Origin: Mortierella sp. BCC40632
Lineage: Eukaryota; Mortierellomycota; Mortierellomycetes; Mortierellales; Mortierellaceae
Reading direction: 5' to 3'
Length of the DNA: 20,693 nt
Assembly (NCBI GenBank): GCA_011634665.1
Contig: WAEK01000058.1
Coordinates: 1-20,693 of the forward strand
Part shown: piece by piece, positions 1 to 9,158 of the stretch
How the letters are laid out: each line of letters begins with the position of its first letter
Numbering within the stretch: the stretch's first letter is position 1
The notes under the pieces: model-generated
What the model saw: the letters and a program-made list of their open reading frames with translations, nothing else
Told to the model about the DNA's origin: nothing
Databases searched by the model: none
Program-made: the position numbers and the translations under genes

Positions 1-210
1 TTGATAGTTCCTTTCTGCTGAGTTCATTTTGCGAGACGTGAAGGCGACTGGTCGTGACTCTCCATTTTTGTCTATCTGAAATAGGACAGCTCCCACAGCA
101 AATCCAGATGCATCTGTCTCCACGGATGTAGTCAATTCAGGGTCAAATATCCTGAGGACTGGTGCTTCACTAACAGCTTTTTGAGGGCGATAAAGGCTGA
201 CTCATGGCTG
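1..210 (-). pseudogene. Element A RNase H domain, cut by the window edge
   Basis: The minus strand reads VETDASGFAVGAVLFQ, then RPVAFTSRKMNSAERNYQ up to the edge. These are the first conserved blocks of the Ty3-type RNase H, including the first catalytic aspartate (ETDAS). The corresponding parts in D and E are nearly the same. RNase H would remove the RNA strand of the RNA/DNA hybrid during reverse transcription. The rest lies outside the window. Confidence 0.85.
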
Positions 211-1010
211 TCATTCCATTCGAAGGGGACGTCGTCTCCTAAGAGAGATGTCAGGGGGCAGAGCTATCTGAGCAAAGTTGTTGACATAGTTATGGTAGAA
301 CTGAGCGAGGCCGATGAACTGTTGAACTTCCTTTTGCTTTGTTGGTCGAGGCCATTCTCTGATAGCTTTGACGAGTCCAGCGTTTGTTTGAATGCCATCC
401 TTGGTGAGAATGTGTCCCAAAAACTCCGTTTGTTGTTGTAGAAATGAACATTTGCTGAGCTTTGCGTAGAGGCCGTGCTTCCTGAAGAGAGAGAGAGAAC
501 TGTTCGTAGATGGTCCAGGTGTTCTTTCTTGGATTTAGAGTAGATTAGCACGTCGTCTAAGTAAGCTACAACAATTTCGTCCAAGACAGGGTTCAAGACG
601 GTGCGCATCATTGAAGAGAAGGAAGCTGGGGCGTTTGTCAGACCAAAAGGAACAACATTAAATTCATAATGTCCATATCGGCAACGGAAGGCTGTTTTGT
701 GGGTATGCGGTTCGTAGACTCGTTGTTGATGGTATCCTGATAAGAGGTCGAGTTTCGAGAAATACTTGGCACCTCTGAATCTGTCAATCAACTCGTCAAT
801 TCGAGGCAGAGGGTGGCGGTTCTTTTTGGTGATTCGGTTGAGACCTCTGTAATCCACACACATTCTGAGGGTTCCTTCCTTTTTGCGAACGAATAGGACG
901 GGAGCGCCATAGGGTGATGTGCTAGGCTTAATGAACCCTTTTTTCAACAGGTCGTCTAACTGCTTTTTTAGTTCATCAAGTTCAGCGATTGAAAGTCGAA
1001 TGACAGTCGG
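211..1010 (-). pseudogene. Element A reverse transcriptase
   Basis: The domain begins near 1010 ([18 protein letters not shown]) and shows the full Ty3 series: [71 protein letters not shown] and the catalytic YLDD at about 563-552. GYHQQR, where most Ty3 elements have GYHQIR or GYHQVR, is shared with elements D and E. A break occurs in a GA/CT dinucleotide run at about 485-499; the thumb region with [12 protein letters not shown] continues in another frame at 420-211. This enzyme would copy the element RNA in the particle. Broken by repeat slippage; otherwise well kept. Confidence 0.9.
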
Positions 1011-2110
1011 ACAGGTGGATCGGCGGTAGGGTCGGTCTCAATTCGCATTGCATCTCCTCTGTCTGGTGGGAGTCCATCAGGGAGAGAGTCGGGAAATACA
1101 TCAGGGAACTCTTCCATAACTATTTTTCGGATTTCAGGGTCAGCATTTTCCAAGGGGTTGGTGACAGGCTTGACATTTCCTTCTTTGAGTAGGGCAATAA
1201 AGACTTCACTACCAGGAAGGGCGGCGATGGTGTTGAAGTGCATGTGGCTAAGGAGGAGTCCACCAGAGGTTGTCGTTACTGAAGTGGGTTTGAAGCCGCG
1301 ACATGTCCAGTGAACTGTCTTTCCGTTGTGATCAAAGACTAGTTTGTTCGTCTGCCAGTTGATATTCGGGTTGATGTCAGTGAGCCAGGGTTTACCGAGG
1401 ATGATGTCGTATTTTTGGAGGTCATAAGCGATAGTGTCTACCGTGTCAGTGTAATTATCGCGTGCAAGTGTAATGGTTGCCGTGTGGGATGTCGTAGATG
1501 AAGAGCCGTTAGGGAGGAGGACTGGGATGGGGTTGCACGACTTTACGGGGATCGAGTGTTGGGATAAAAATCGTTTGCTGATAACATTCATTTCAGCCCC
1601 GCCATCGATTAAAATCTTTGCAGGGTGGTTGTTGACTGCGCCGATGAAAGTAAGGAGTCGTTGTTGAGCCTTTGCAATAGTGAAGCTATGAAGACCCAAT
1701 CCTTTCTTTTTCTTCGGTTTGTGTGTTGACTCTGGCGATGGGTCTAGCTGTAATTCAGGAGCAGGTGGGTCCAGGTCCACTTTGTCACTAATACAAGCCT
1801 TCTCCTCAGTCTTTGACGACGTTGGCATTGGTTCATGGATGTTTGTGTGGGCCTTGGTTGGGTCGTGAGTATTATTGTCATTATTTTTCTGAGGAGTGGA
1901 CGAAGTAGAGTTGAATACTTTTTTATTTTTATTCGCTTGAGAACTTAACTCTGGTCTTGGAACACTCCCCTGATCCAGGTGGATAGGAGAGGGGGTTTCA
2001 GCAACTAAGCCCTGGACTGATCTTAATTGCTGGGGCCTTTTCCCTGCTCGGGCTGAGGGGGAGAGGTCTCTTCGGATTCTATGTTGTTGAAACGTTTTCC
2101 ACTGCGACAT
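968..2110 (-). pseudogene. Element A protease and linker to reverse transcriptase
   Basis: An open frame of 380 codons. After a charged, low-complexity N-terminal half (lysine, proline and serine/threonine rich) comes a retropepsin-like domain: LLTFIGAVNNHPAKILIDGG, with catalytic DGGA at about 1606-1595, then YDIILGKPWLTDINPNINW, the typical C-terminal end of Ty3 proteases. DGGA instead of DSGA/DTGA is shared with element D. It ends with FPDVFPDSLPDGLPPDRGDA, the conserved lead-in to reverse transcriptase. Reverse transcriptase follows in the -1 frame. The enzyme would cut the Gag-Pol polyprotein. The frame is intact across the domain, but no starting codon can be chosen because it is normally made as a fusion. 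Confidence 0.85.
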
Positions 2111-2330
2111 TCGTTAGCCATATGTCCATCCTTGCGGCAGCGGAAGCAAGCTCCTCGTTGGCGGAGTCGCTCGCGTTCTTGTGGCGATAGTTTGGGTGTT
2201 GATGAGGGGCGGGAAGAGAACTGTCGACGAAGGGCGTTAAGTTCGGTCCTGAGGTTATCAATTTCCATAGCCATCGGGTCTTTTGAGTGCTGTTGGAACC
2301 GGAGGGGAAGAGGGACCATGGTGATTATCG
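2023..2330 (-). pseudogene. Element A gag C-terminus with CCHC zinc knuckle
   Basis: This continues gag in a frame +1 to the capsid block. It holds PMAMEIDNLR, a common linker in fungal Ty3 gags, then CFRCRKDGHMANEC at about 2148-2107, a C-x2-C-x4-H-x4-C knuckle that binds the element's RNA. The frame ends at 2023 and overlaps the protease frame by about 88 bp; the protease frame is at -1 to it. That could be a frameshift signal or decay. The extra +1 break inside gag favours decay of this copy. Confidence 0.75.
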
Positions 2331-3064
2331 TGGGAGAAATAACTGGAGGGGTAGAGGATATCGTGGACGATTGTTGCCTCGGTGATTGCTTTTTCAAGGG
2401 TCTTGGGTTGGCGTAGTCGAACCTGTTTAGAAGTTTCTGGATCGAGGCCACGAAGAAACCGGAAAAGTGAAGCGTCCTTGTCTTCCTTTGGGATGAGACG
2501 AAGGTATCTTCTGAACTCATTTGTATATTCAGCGACGCCTCTTTTTCCTTGGATCAGATTTTCCAACTTTAAACGAGCAGCGTGGACAGCATCAGGAGGC
2601 GTGAACCTTGCGATAAACGAAGCGCGGAAATTCTCCCAGGGGTGTCAATCTTGATCTCAGATGTGCGCCACCAAGAGCGTGCGTCTTTTTTGTGAGGGCA
2701 AGTACAAAGTACCGAACCCAAAGATTCTTGGAGAGCTGTAAGACAGTGAAATACTCTTCATAGCTATCGGCAAAATTTAGACACTCTTCAGCATCGATAA
2801 TGCCACTAAAAAGGGCTCGGGCTTGGGCGGTTTGAGGACGGCGGCAAGGGTTCTTGCTTGATCATTCGCGGCCAATCCTTGAAGAATGGAGGCGGAGGCG
2901 TCGGCTTCTTGGCTCATGATGGAAAGGGAAGAAAAATAATCGGAAAGGGGGTCTTGATCTTGGGGTACTTGGGTTGGAGTCGTGGGGGTCCGAGGGGTGG
3001 CAGGGTTCGAGGGGGGAGTCGGTGTCAGAGGGGTCGGTGGAAAGAGATTGTACCTTTGCTGCCA
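2258..3064 (-). pseudogene. Element A gag, N-terminal and capsid region, frameshifted
   Basis: The clearest part is the capsid-like block at 2566-2258, with ENLIQGKRGVAEYTNEFRR, the conserved end of the retrotransposon gag domain, followed by LRGLDPETSKQVRL. Upstream, a proline/threonine-rich leader (about 3050-2960) and a stretch with LSDYFSSLSIMSQEADAS (about 2950-2900) are in another frame, and between about 2820 and 2600 the matching sequence hops frames several times. Gag would form the virus-like particle. The open frame that starts at the LTR-border ATG gives an arginine/proline-rich translation that does not look like gag, so the true start is uncertain. Confidence 0.7.
3047..3064 (-). 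other. Candidate primer-binding site of element A
   Basis: Directly after the LTR end the minus strand reads TGGCAGCAAAGGTACAAT. TGG would pair with the CCA end of a tRNA, with no spacer. The rest does not obviously match a standard tRNA 3' arm, so the primer is not assigned. An ATG spans the LTR/PBS border (3065-3063). Confidence 0.35.
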
Positions 3065-3250
3065 TGCAACAGTCAGAGGCCAGGGAGTCTTTGGTTTGGG
3101 CAGTTTATTGCTAAAGATTAAAGTAATGAGAAAGCTAACTATTTATACAAGTGGTTTGGTGGCAAATGGAAGGGGGCGCGGCAGTGGTGGCAACTGGACA
3201 GTCACAAATAGTGGCAAAGGGCGCAGCTTGAAGAGGACACTGTCGCAACA
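3065..3250 (-). repeat. Element A 5' LTR (about 186 bp)
   Basis: On the minus strand it begins TGTTGCGACAG and ends GACTGTTGCA, so it has TG...CA ends. It holds TATAAATAG and AATAAA. The inner end is directly followed by TGG, as expected of a primer-binding site; the outer end is followed by B's zinc-knuckle coding sequence. The last nine bases, ACTGTTGCA, match the end of element D's LTR. The outer border rests on the TG/CA rule, because the second LTR is outside the window. Confidence 0.6.
3104..3147 (-). promoter_or_regulatory. TATA box and AATAAA in A's LTR
   Basis: TATAAATAG lies at 3147-3139 and AATAAA at 3109-3104, 38 bp apart start to start. They would serve as core promoter and poly(A) signal of the retroelement RNA. 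The spacing is longer than the 25-27 bp in the other LTRs of this window. Confidence 0.55.
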
Positions 3251-3252
3251 AG

Positions 3253-3378
3253 ATGAGTCCTCAAAAACAAGCGGACTGGAAAAATCGTGCATGCTTCTAT
3301 TGTCACCAACCTGGCCATCAAGCCAAGAACTGTGAGGCAAAGAAAAAGAATGCGTCGGGAAAAGCCCCGTCCCAATAA
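3253..3378 (+). pseudogene. Element B gag C-terminus with CCHC zinc knuckle
   Basis: A 41-codon stretch begins right at the border with A's LTR and contains CFYCHQPGHQAKNC (3292-3333), a C-x2-C-x4-H-x4-C knuckle, preceded by QADWKNRA and followed by a lysine-rich segment. It is too short for the 300-residue shape of a normal Ty3 gag; the rest is displaced by element A. The ATG at 3253 is probably an internal methionine. It would bind packaged RNA. Confidence 0.75.
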
Positions 3379-4386
3379 AGAATTCTGGATCTTTATATGG
3401 GACTACGGTCGTAAATGTTATTGGTGATTGTCCAGAAGGAGTGTTCCCTAAACCCACAAATTGTCCAGAAACGTCGAGTGACATTTCTAAACAATCAGAA
3501 TCATGTCCCTCCAGCTCAAGTGAGCTTCGTATCTCCTCCCAGCCTAAAATTGTCGATCCAAGTGGGTTAACAATTGATCCCAGTTCCGAGACCAAAGTTG
3601 GTTTCCGGTTCTCAGCGAGTGCCATTCCCAGTCCAACCCCGTTAAATGTCGTCGGTTCGTGAGCCGCTGCCTGTTCAAGATACCAATAGTAGCCTTGGCC
3701 CCGAGTTCCCTGCAAGTGCAGAATGTAGTGCCGTGTCCCGTGAATCCAGTAGTGAGTCAGACGACTCAACCTTCACTCCCAGTCCCCAGAATAAGTTTTC
3801 TGCTAGTCCATGTCCAGATTCCAACAGTCAGGAAGTTAACCCTGAATTACCAGAAGAAATCGAAGACGAACCTCTCATGTATGTGGCCGGTCGTTTCAAG
3901 GATCATACTATCGACATTATGGTAGATAGCGGCGCATCCGCAAGTTACATTAATTACGAGGTAGTCAAGCGCCTTCATATCGCAACGTCAAAAAGCGAAA
4001 TCAAACAACAGTTGCGTTTGGCAATGGCCAACCAACACTTTGTACCCAATATTGCCACATCCGACTCCGACTTGCCGACAATTTTTGCCCAGTAATCCAA
4101 TTCAATGTTGTCGACATGAAATTCGAAGCAATCCTGGGCAAACGTTGGCTGGCACATAGTAAACCGCAACCAATATTAGACCTTGCCAACCACGTCATCC
4201 GAGTCGAACCTGACATTGTAATCCAAGGATACACCCGACCGACACACCAACCAGTATTGTCCGCAATGCAATTCAAACGTTCCCTTGGAAAACACCAAGC
4301 CTACTTGTGCATTGTGCGATCGAACGAGGAGGATAACAAGAAAAGCGAAAGTCAGCCACCGGAGGTAGAAGTTCTCCTAGAAAAAA
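3379..4386 (+). pseudogene. Element B linker and aspartic protease, frameshifted
   Basis: A serine/proline-rich linker (about 3440-3830, crossing frames near 3650) leads to the protease. Seen directly: LMYVAGRFKDHTIDIMVDSG with catalytic DSGA at 3925-3936, then ASYINYEVVKRLHI. The frame ends at 4095 and the domain's C-terminal part, ILGKRWLAHSKPQPILDLA, continues from 4116 in another frame, up to about 4386. There an extra A in an A-run separates it from the conserved [18 protein letters not shown] that precedes reverse transcriptase. The protease would mature the Gag-Pol polyprotein; this copy cannot. Confidence 0.8.
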
Positions 4387-4980
4387 TACAGCGATGTATT
4401 TCCAGAGGAACTCCCGAAAGAACTACCTCCTGAGCGGTCAGTAGACCATCACATTGACCTGATTCCTGGATCGACGCCGCCCTCTAGGCCTACCTATCAA
4501 CTTACCTTGGCCGAAATGGACGAGCTCAAAAACAAATTGATGACCTGCTACGACACGGGTTCATTAGACCTAGTCAATCCCCTTACGGTGCTCCTGTATT
4601 GTTTGTGCGGAAAAAAAGAAGGCGACTTGAGAATGTGCATTGACTACAGAGCATTGAACAAACAAACAATCAGGAATACTTATCCGTTACCAAGAATTGA
4701 TGAGTTGCTTGATCGACTGAACGGCGCAGAAGTGTTTAGCAAAATGGATTTACGAACAGGTTATCACCAAGTTCGAATTCACGAAAACGACGTACACAAG
4801 ACCGCTTTTCGCACAAGATACGGCCTATATGAGTTCCTTGTGCTGCCATTCGGATTGACCAATGCTCCTGCCACCTTCATGACATTAATGAACGAAGTTT
4901 TCCGAACCGAACTGGATGGTTGTGTGATCATATACCTCGACGATCTATTGATATTCAGCAAGAACATGGAACAACATTTA
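4387..4980 (+). pseudogene. Element B reverse transcriptase, N-terminal part (before insertion T)
   Basis: From YSDVFPEEL at 4387 one frame runs to 4983. It carries [52 protein letters not shown] and catalytic YLDD at 4933-4944, ending with MEQHL. Between about 4537 and 4617 the expected [17 protein letters not shown] is in another frame: a missing base near 4535 is offset by an extra A in the A7 run near 4612. The Tc1-like element T then interrupts the gene after the fifth residue following the methionine of MEQHL. Confidence 0.88.
4979..4980. repeat. Left TA target duplication of element T
   Basis: TA precedes the left terminal repeat and is repeated at 6581-6582 after the right one, the hallmark of Tc1/mariner insertion. 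Confidence 0.85.
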
Positions 4981-4981
4981 T

Positions 4982-5005
4982 AGTGGTCAGCGAAAGTGTT
5001 CGCAT
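4982..5005 (+). repeat. Left terminal inverted repeat of element T
   Basis: It begins AGTGGTCAGCGAAAGTG and ends TTCGCAT, and matches the reverse complement of 6556-6579 over all 24 bases. The start resembles the CAGTGG/AGTGG ends common in Tc1 elements. Confidence 0.95.
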
Positions 5006-5233
5006 GTTTTCTGTTTTGCTATATCAGTTTTCCCCCCTCGCTCATTTTAACTTATGCGATTCTCTTTTTTAAATGGTAGATTGCTTGGCTGATGGTCTCT
5101 ATTTTGGCTGTATGTCAATCGATTTGAAAAAGATTTGGTCAAGATATAAACACCCTCTATTTCTTCACTCCATTCGAACACTTTATTTGAATCACTACAC
5201 TTTTTGTTTGATGGAGTCGGACCAATTCTAGTT

Positions 5234-6250
5234 TCAATTTATTTGGCACCCTTTCAGTCGTATCACTTTCTCCATTCGACTAGGAAGACTCTCATACAAT
5301 GAATGGAGGAAATCATCTGGGATCGATCCCCAGATATGATCGATTCTTTCCCACAAGGTCTGTAGATTTGGTGCAGTCGTTTCGTATCTATCCAGAGCCC
5401 TTTTGATGTATGCCCATACATGCTCAATGATGTTGAGGTCGGCAGAGTTTGCAGGCCACTCAAGTCGTCGAATTCTTTCTGCGTCTGAAGAAGTCTTGGA
5501 TAATACGTGCAGTATGAACTTTGGCGTTGTCCTGTTGAAAAAGAAAACTTGCAGCGTCCATTTGCCACCAGTTGCGAGAAGCGATTACATAGTCATCGAG
5601 TATCTCCAGATACACTTGCGAATTGATCCTATCCTTGATCCACTTGGAGTCCCCTACGCCAAAAAATGTAATGCAACCCCACATCATAATTTTCCCTCCT
5701 CCACCCTGTGGAACTCCTATCTTGTGATGTTCTCGCTTGCCTTTGTTTCGTTTTCGAGAGTAATAGTGCTTCCTTCCGTAGGACCCCATCCTACTAACTA
5801 CAGTCTCGTCGGAGAACATAACGTTCTTCCAGTCCTCCACCGTCCAGTGCAAGTGATCCTTGGCAAACCGGACTCGATCTTGCTTGTGCTTCTTCGTCAG
5901 ATAAAGTTCCTTGCGCTTGACATACGAATAGAGACTATCTTTTTCAGATACTTCCTGATTGTCTCTATGTGAACGTCAACTCCGTCTGTTCCAAGAACGA
6001 GCTGCTTTCCCTCGAGAACAGTTGAAATTTGACCACTGTTCACTTGGCGAATAAGCATCCTCCTAGTGGCATCGCAAACTTTCTTAGGACGACCTATTAT
6101 CGGATCAGGAATATTCTCCTTGTCCTCGTTCCTGATCTTATCGATAGCTGCAAGGGAGATATGAAGCTCATTTGCCACCTGACGGATCGACCTTCCGTGT
6201 CGAAGAAGAGTCTTGACATTGTTGATCTTTTCTTGGGAGAGCCGTCTCAT
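5234..6250 (-). pseudogene. Tc1-like DD34E transposase, two frameshifts
   Basis: The start is chosen at 6250 (MRRLSQEKINNVKTLLRHG), as the upstream codons do not look like transposase; the total span fits the usual 340 residues. Near residues 5-50 is a helix-turn-helix (GRSIRQVANELHISLAAIDK), followed by GRPKKV, the AT-hook-like GRP linker between the two DNA-binding subdomains. The catalytic part shows MFSDET (first Asp), FLFQQDNAKVHTA (second Asp) and WPANSADLNIIEHVW (Glu). Allowing for one base, 34 residues separate the second Asp from the Glu, the DD34E of true Tc1 elements and not Fot1/pogo DDxD. One break lies near 5940 in an A-run, the other near 5475. The stop is at 5236-5234. It would cut and join at TA sites, but is inactive. 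Confidence 0.9.
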
Positions 6251-6555
6251 TTTGGATTGGTGTTCTGTTAATGATTGAAACAGCAGGAGAGGAGAATTCA
6301 GTGCTGAGGAGCCGTGCTGAAAGATAAAGAGTTGGTTGAGAAAGAGAAGCGGAGGTGAAAAGAATGCTATTTCAAACAAAGTGTATGAATGGACTGGATA
6401 TTTTTGAAATCATGGTTTGATATCATGCTGAGCAGATTCCTGTCACAGATGAAACCGGAATGAAACCCAACGGCCAGACAACCCTTTCTTTCAATTGCGA
6501 TAGCACTGTGTCTTGGAACAGGGAGTAATCACAAAAGTGCTGCAATTTCAAAATT

Positions 6556-6579
6556 ATGCGAACACTTTCGCTGACCACT
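6556..6579 (-). repeat. Right terminal inverted repeat of element T
   Basis: Perfect inverted copy of 4982-5005. Beyond it come T at 6580 and then the TA duplication. Confidence 0.95.
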
Positions 6580-6580
6580 T

Positions 6581-6582
6581 TA
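6581..6582. repeat. Right TA target duplication of element T
   Basis: Copy of 4979-4980. Confidence 0.85.
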
Positions 6583-7363
6583 GTTCATTTGGAAATTATC
6601 TTGCGCAAATTACGAGAACATCGACTGTATGCCAAGCTGTCCAAGTGCGAATTTGCCAAGAGCGAAGTTGGCTTCCTAGGACACATCGTGTCCAGCAAGG
6701 GCGTATCGGTCGACCCCTCCAAAGTCCAGGCAATAGCCGAGTGGCCAGCCTTGCGCTGTGTCCTAGATATCCAATCGTTTCTAGGACTTGTCAACTACTA
6801 CCGACGCTTCATTCACAAGCTCGCCAAGATTGCCGCTCCCCTCACTGAACTACTGAAAAAAGATGTGACCTTCCGATGGTTGAAAGAACAAAAACGTGCG
6901 TTCAAAAAATTGAAAAAGGCAATTATGAACGCCCCAGTCCTGGCTGTCTTCAATCCCGAACTCCCTGTTGAAGTCCATGTCGACTCCTCGAAATATGCTA
7001 TTGTGTGCAGCGTTAATGCAGAACGGTCGACCAGTCGCGTTCGAATCAAGGAAACTGTCCGCTGCAGAGATTAATTACCCAATCCATGAAAAAGAACAAC
7101 TTGCCGCCGTCCATGCACTCCAAAAATGGCGAGTATATCTGCATTCGACAGCCGAGCCCTTTATTGTTTTCACCGATCATGAATCACTAAAATATCTGGA
7201 TACAAAGAACACGCTCAGTCCTCGCCAAATTCGCTGGATGGAAAAACTAGCAGAGTATAATTTTGTAATACGATACAAAAAGGACCACTCAATGTTGTAC
7301 CTGATGCTCTTTCAAGAAGGCCGGACTACCAAGATGCAGCCAGTATGGAGTCAAAACCAGTAA
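6583..7363 (+). pseudogene. Element B reverse transcriptase thumb and RNase H
   Basis: Directly after T the interrupted frame resumes with VHLEIILRKLREHRLYAK, then GFLGHIVSSKGVSVDPSK and FLGLVNYYRRFIHKLAKIAA, the thumb and connection of Ty3 reverse transcriptase. RNase H begins near 6960 (LPVEVHVDSSKYA), changes frame at about 7000 and continues with RPVAFESRKLSAAEINYPIH, EKEQLAAVHALQKWRVYL and FTDHESLKYL up to about 7300. The third aspartate motif (DAL) near 7305 is damaged by another shift. One catalytic Asp, one Glu and the TDH Asp are visible. It is the continuation of the gene before T. Confidence 0.88.
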
Positions 7364-8171
7364 TCGGATCCACAATCTTGGAAGCTTGCAGAGAGGCCTA
7401 CGAGGAGGATGAAGATTTTGGCGATTGGTTGAAACGAGTTAGAGCAGTTCAAGGAAAGAATAACCCGTACGAGTTCACGCTCCATGACAACCTCCTCTAC
7501 CTTAAGAAAGACATGCGATTATGTGTACCCAACCTACCAGAGGAAAAGTCTACGATCATGAAGGAAATCCATGACTCGTCGTTAGCAGGACACCTTGGTG
7601 TTGACAAGACATACGTCCGGCTATCTGAAGGATACTATTGGCCGGGCATGTGGCAATCCGTCAAAATTATGTTAGCTCGTGCCACGAGTGTCGACTTAGC
7701 AAGCACAGAACGACAAAAGAACTGGGGCTATTGCAGCCATTACCCATTCCAGAGAAACCTTGGACGCACATTGCAATGGACCTGGTGACACATCTACCTA
7801 AAACGAAAGCAGGACATGATGCAATAGTAGTATTTGTGGACAGGTTTAGTAAAGCCGCTGTGTTTGTCGCCACAAAACCAGTTGCACCGCCAAGGATGTT
7901 GCCAACATATTTTTCCAGCAAGTGTTCCGACATTATGGAGTTCCCAAGTCAATCGTGTCGGACCGAGACACCAGATTCACCAGTACATTCTGGAAGAGCC
8001 TTTTTCGAGCATCTTGGAACGAGTCTGAACATGTCAACCGCTAGACATCAACAATCAAACGGACAAGCAGAGCGAATCATCCAGTCCTTGGAACAGTATC
8101 TCTGCGCTTATACACGAATGAGGCTCACGATGATTGGGACGAATTCTCATCCATGCCGAGTCTGCGCATAA
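7345..8171 (+). pseudogene. Element B integrase, zinc-binding and catalytic core, frameshifted
   Basis: The N-terminal HHCC finger starts near 7564 (EIHDSSLAGHLGVDKTYVRL, then YYWPGMW) and finishes in another frame with SCHECRLSKHRTTKE (about 7678-7720). The catalytic core has MDLVTHLPKTKAGHDAIVVF (first Asp, about 7780), a segment between about 7885 and 7990 that is readable only in another frame and includes VSDRDT (second Asp), and then [20 protein letters not shown] with the catalytic Glu near 8070. Integrase would insert the cDNA. At least three frame changes break it. Confidence 0.88.
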
Positions 8172-8882
8172 TTCTGCCAAGTCATCCGCTACAGGACTTA
8201 GCCCATTCGAAGTGATGTATGGACACGTACCGTTAACACCAGCGACACTCTTGACGGAAAAAGCTCATGTGGTCAAACAACCTAATGTGAAAGAAGAGAT
8301 GGAGAAACACCAAGCGAGATTCCGAATTGTTTATGACGCTATCCAAGACAGTCACAAAAAGTACTCTGACCAGTACGATGCCCACAGACGCGAGGCCATA
8401 TTTGAAATAGACGATCTTGTCTATATCGACGCAACCGATATCAAAACCGCCACGGAAAATGCGACAAAGAAGGTCAACAAACTGAGGAGACCATTCCTAG
8501 GACCTTACAAAATTATTGCTCAACCAAGTCCCTTGAACTACAAGTTGCAGTTACCTCCTAGAAGTCGACTGCATCCTGTGTTCCACGTCTCCAAGCTCAG
8601 GGCTACTACTCGTAGGAGTGACGAGTTTGCGGATAATGAAGAGCTGAGGCCTGACAAGGAACCTCTCATTGACGATAGCGATGAGTACTATGAACAGCCC
8701 TATGAGGTGGAGCGAATCGTCAAGCACAAGAAGACAAAAGGAAGGTCTAATTAAATTCCTAGTCAAATGGGTTGGTTTCCCGGTAAAAAAGATAGCTTTG
8801 GCAGACGCTCGAAGACCTCGAGAACGCACAGGATGTTATTCAAGATTACCGAGATACTCTCAAGGAGAAGGACCTCTTTTAA
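8134..8882 (+). pseudogene. Element B integrase C-terminus and chromodomain remnant
   Basis: From 8134 the frame gives AKSSATGLSPFEVMYGHVPL, a long helical segment, FEIDDLVYIDATDI, then RRPFLGPYKIIAQPSPLNYK and HPVFHVSKLRATTR, the typical GPY/F module and HPVFHVSKL end of Ty3 integrases. After an acidic tail come YEVERIVKHKKTKG (about 8700-8745), FLVKWVGFP in a second frame (about 8755-8781) and DLENAQDVIQDYRDTL in a third, which ends at TAA 8880-8882. These are the pieces of a chromodomain, which in chromoviruses directs integration to certain chromatin. Two single-base shifts break it. The gene ends just before the polypurine tract. Confidence 0.85.
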
Positions 8883-8891
8883 GAGGGGGAG
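8881..8891 (+). other. Polypurine tract of element B
   Basis: AAGAGGGGGAG, all purine, overlaps the stop of pol by two bases and directly precedes TGTCA. It would prime plus-strand DNA synthesis. Confidence 0.85.
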
Positions 8892-9158
8892 TGTCAAAGA
8901 GTATGCTACCTTGGTGCGTCTCTTTGAGAATGTCCTTGCTGGAATGTTTCGATCTGTACGGACGGACACGAATTTTCTTCCCCCATTGCCGCGCTCCATG
9001 GAAAGGGTTCACCCCTTTTTCTACATATCTTCTCTAGTATTTATTTCCTCTCTTTCTTTCTCAATAAACGTCAGTTAGTAACTCACCTCTTGTCCCTAGC
9101 CTTTGTCCTAGTCCCTGTCTTTGTTCTTCTCCTTCCCTATTCCTCTTGCCTTGTTACA
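8892..9158 (+). repeat. Element B 3' LTR (about 267 bp)
   Basis: It begins TGTCAAAGAG right after the polypurine tract and ends CTTGTTACA, where the next bases belong to the gag of element C. The termini TGTCA and TTACA match as inverted repeats in four of five positions. It contains TATTTATTT and AATAAA. The 5' LTR and the second target duplication are not in the window, so the right border rests on the TG/CA rule and the change of content. Confidence 0.7.
9038..9068 (+). promoter_or_regulatory. TATA-like box and AATAAA in B's LTR
   Basis: TATTTATTT starts at 9038 and AATAAA at 9063, 25 bp apart, with a pyrimidine-rich spacer (CCTCTCTTTCTTTCTC). Same layout as in the LTRs of D, E and F, but the box is a variant. 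Confidence 0.45.

Larger units (their letters stand above)
1..3250 (-). mobile_element. Element A: Ty3/Gypsy retrotransposon, 5' part, broken
   Basis: From right to left the minus strand reads 5' LTR, gag, zinc knuckle, aspartic protease, reverse transcriptase and RNase H, the Ty3/Gypsy order. Integrase and the 3' LTR would lie beyond the left edge. Its 5' LTR abuts the zinc-knuckle region of element B, so A was inserted into B's gag. The 5 bases after the LTR, 3251-3255 (agatg), should recur at A's missing left end if the insertion is clean. The coding part is split over several frames by small indels, so this copy is inactive. Its pol is close to that of elements D and E. Confidence 0.9.
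4981..6580 (-). mobile_element. Element T: Tc1-like DNA transposon (1600 bp), inactive
   Basis: Flanked by TA/TA and bounded by 24-bp inverted repeats, identical apart from one outermost base pair (T at 4981, T at 6580, so not complementary). It carries one transposase gene on the minus strand. The insertion plus one TA is 1602 bp, a multiple of three. Taking it out brings the two parts of B's reverse transcriptase together in the same frame, with the conserved EHLxHLE motif intact, so both borders are set to the base. The transposase is frameshifted twice. Confidence 0.95.
3251..9158 (+). mobile_element. Element B: Ty3/Gypsy retrotransposon with chromodomain traces, broken
   Basis: Plus-strand order is gag zinc knuckle, protease, reverse transcriptase (interrupted by element T), RNase H, integrase, chromodomain remnant, polypurine tract and 3' LTR. 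The 5' LTR and most of gag are missing because element A is inserted at 3250/3251. The 3' LTR abuts gag of element C, so B itself sits in C. At least eight frame changes break the coding region. It belongs to a different lineage from A, D and E: the protease has DSGA, and the RNase H and integrase motifs differ. Confidence 0.88.

Noticed and set aside
2862..3065. Open frame starting at the ATG on A's LTR border as the gag N-terminus
   Set aside because: Its Arg/Pro/Phe-rich sequence is unlike gag; the +1 frame gives a Pro/Thr-rich leader that continues into gag-like sequence.
5403..5972. Plus-strand open frame of 189 codons
   Set aside because: It is the antisense shadow of the Tc1 transposase; its translation has no pattern, while the minus strand shows all transposase motifs.
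5234..6250. Fot1/pogo-type transposase, common in fungi
   Set aside because: The third catalytic residue is Glu in a DLNxxE motif with 34 residues spacing, not DDxD; the helix-turn-helix is of Tc1 type.
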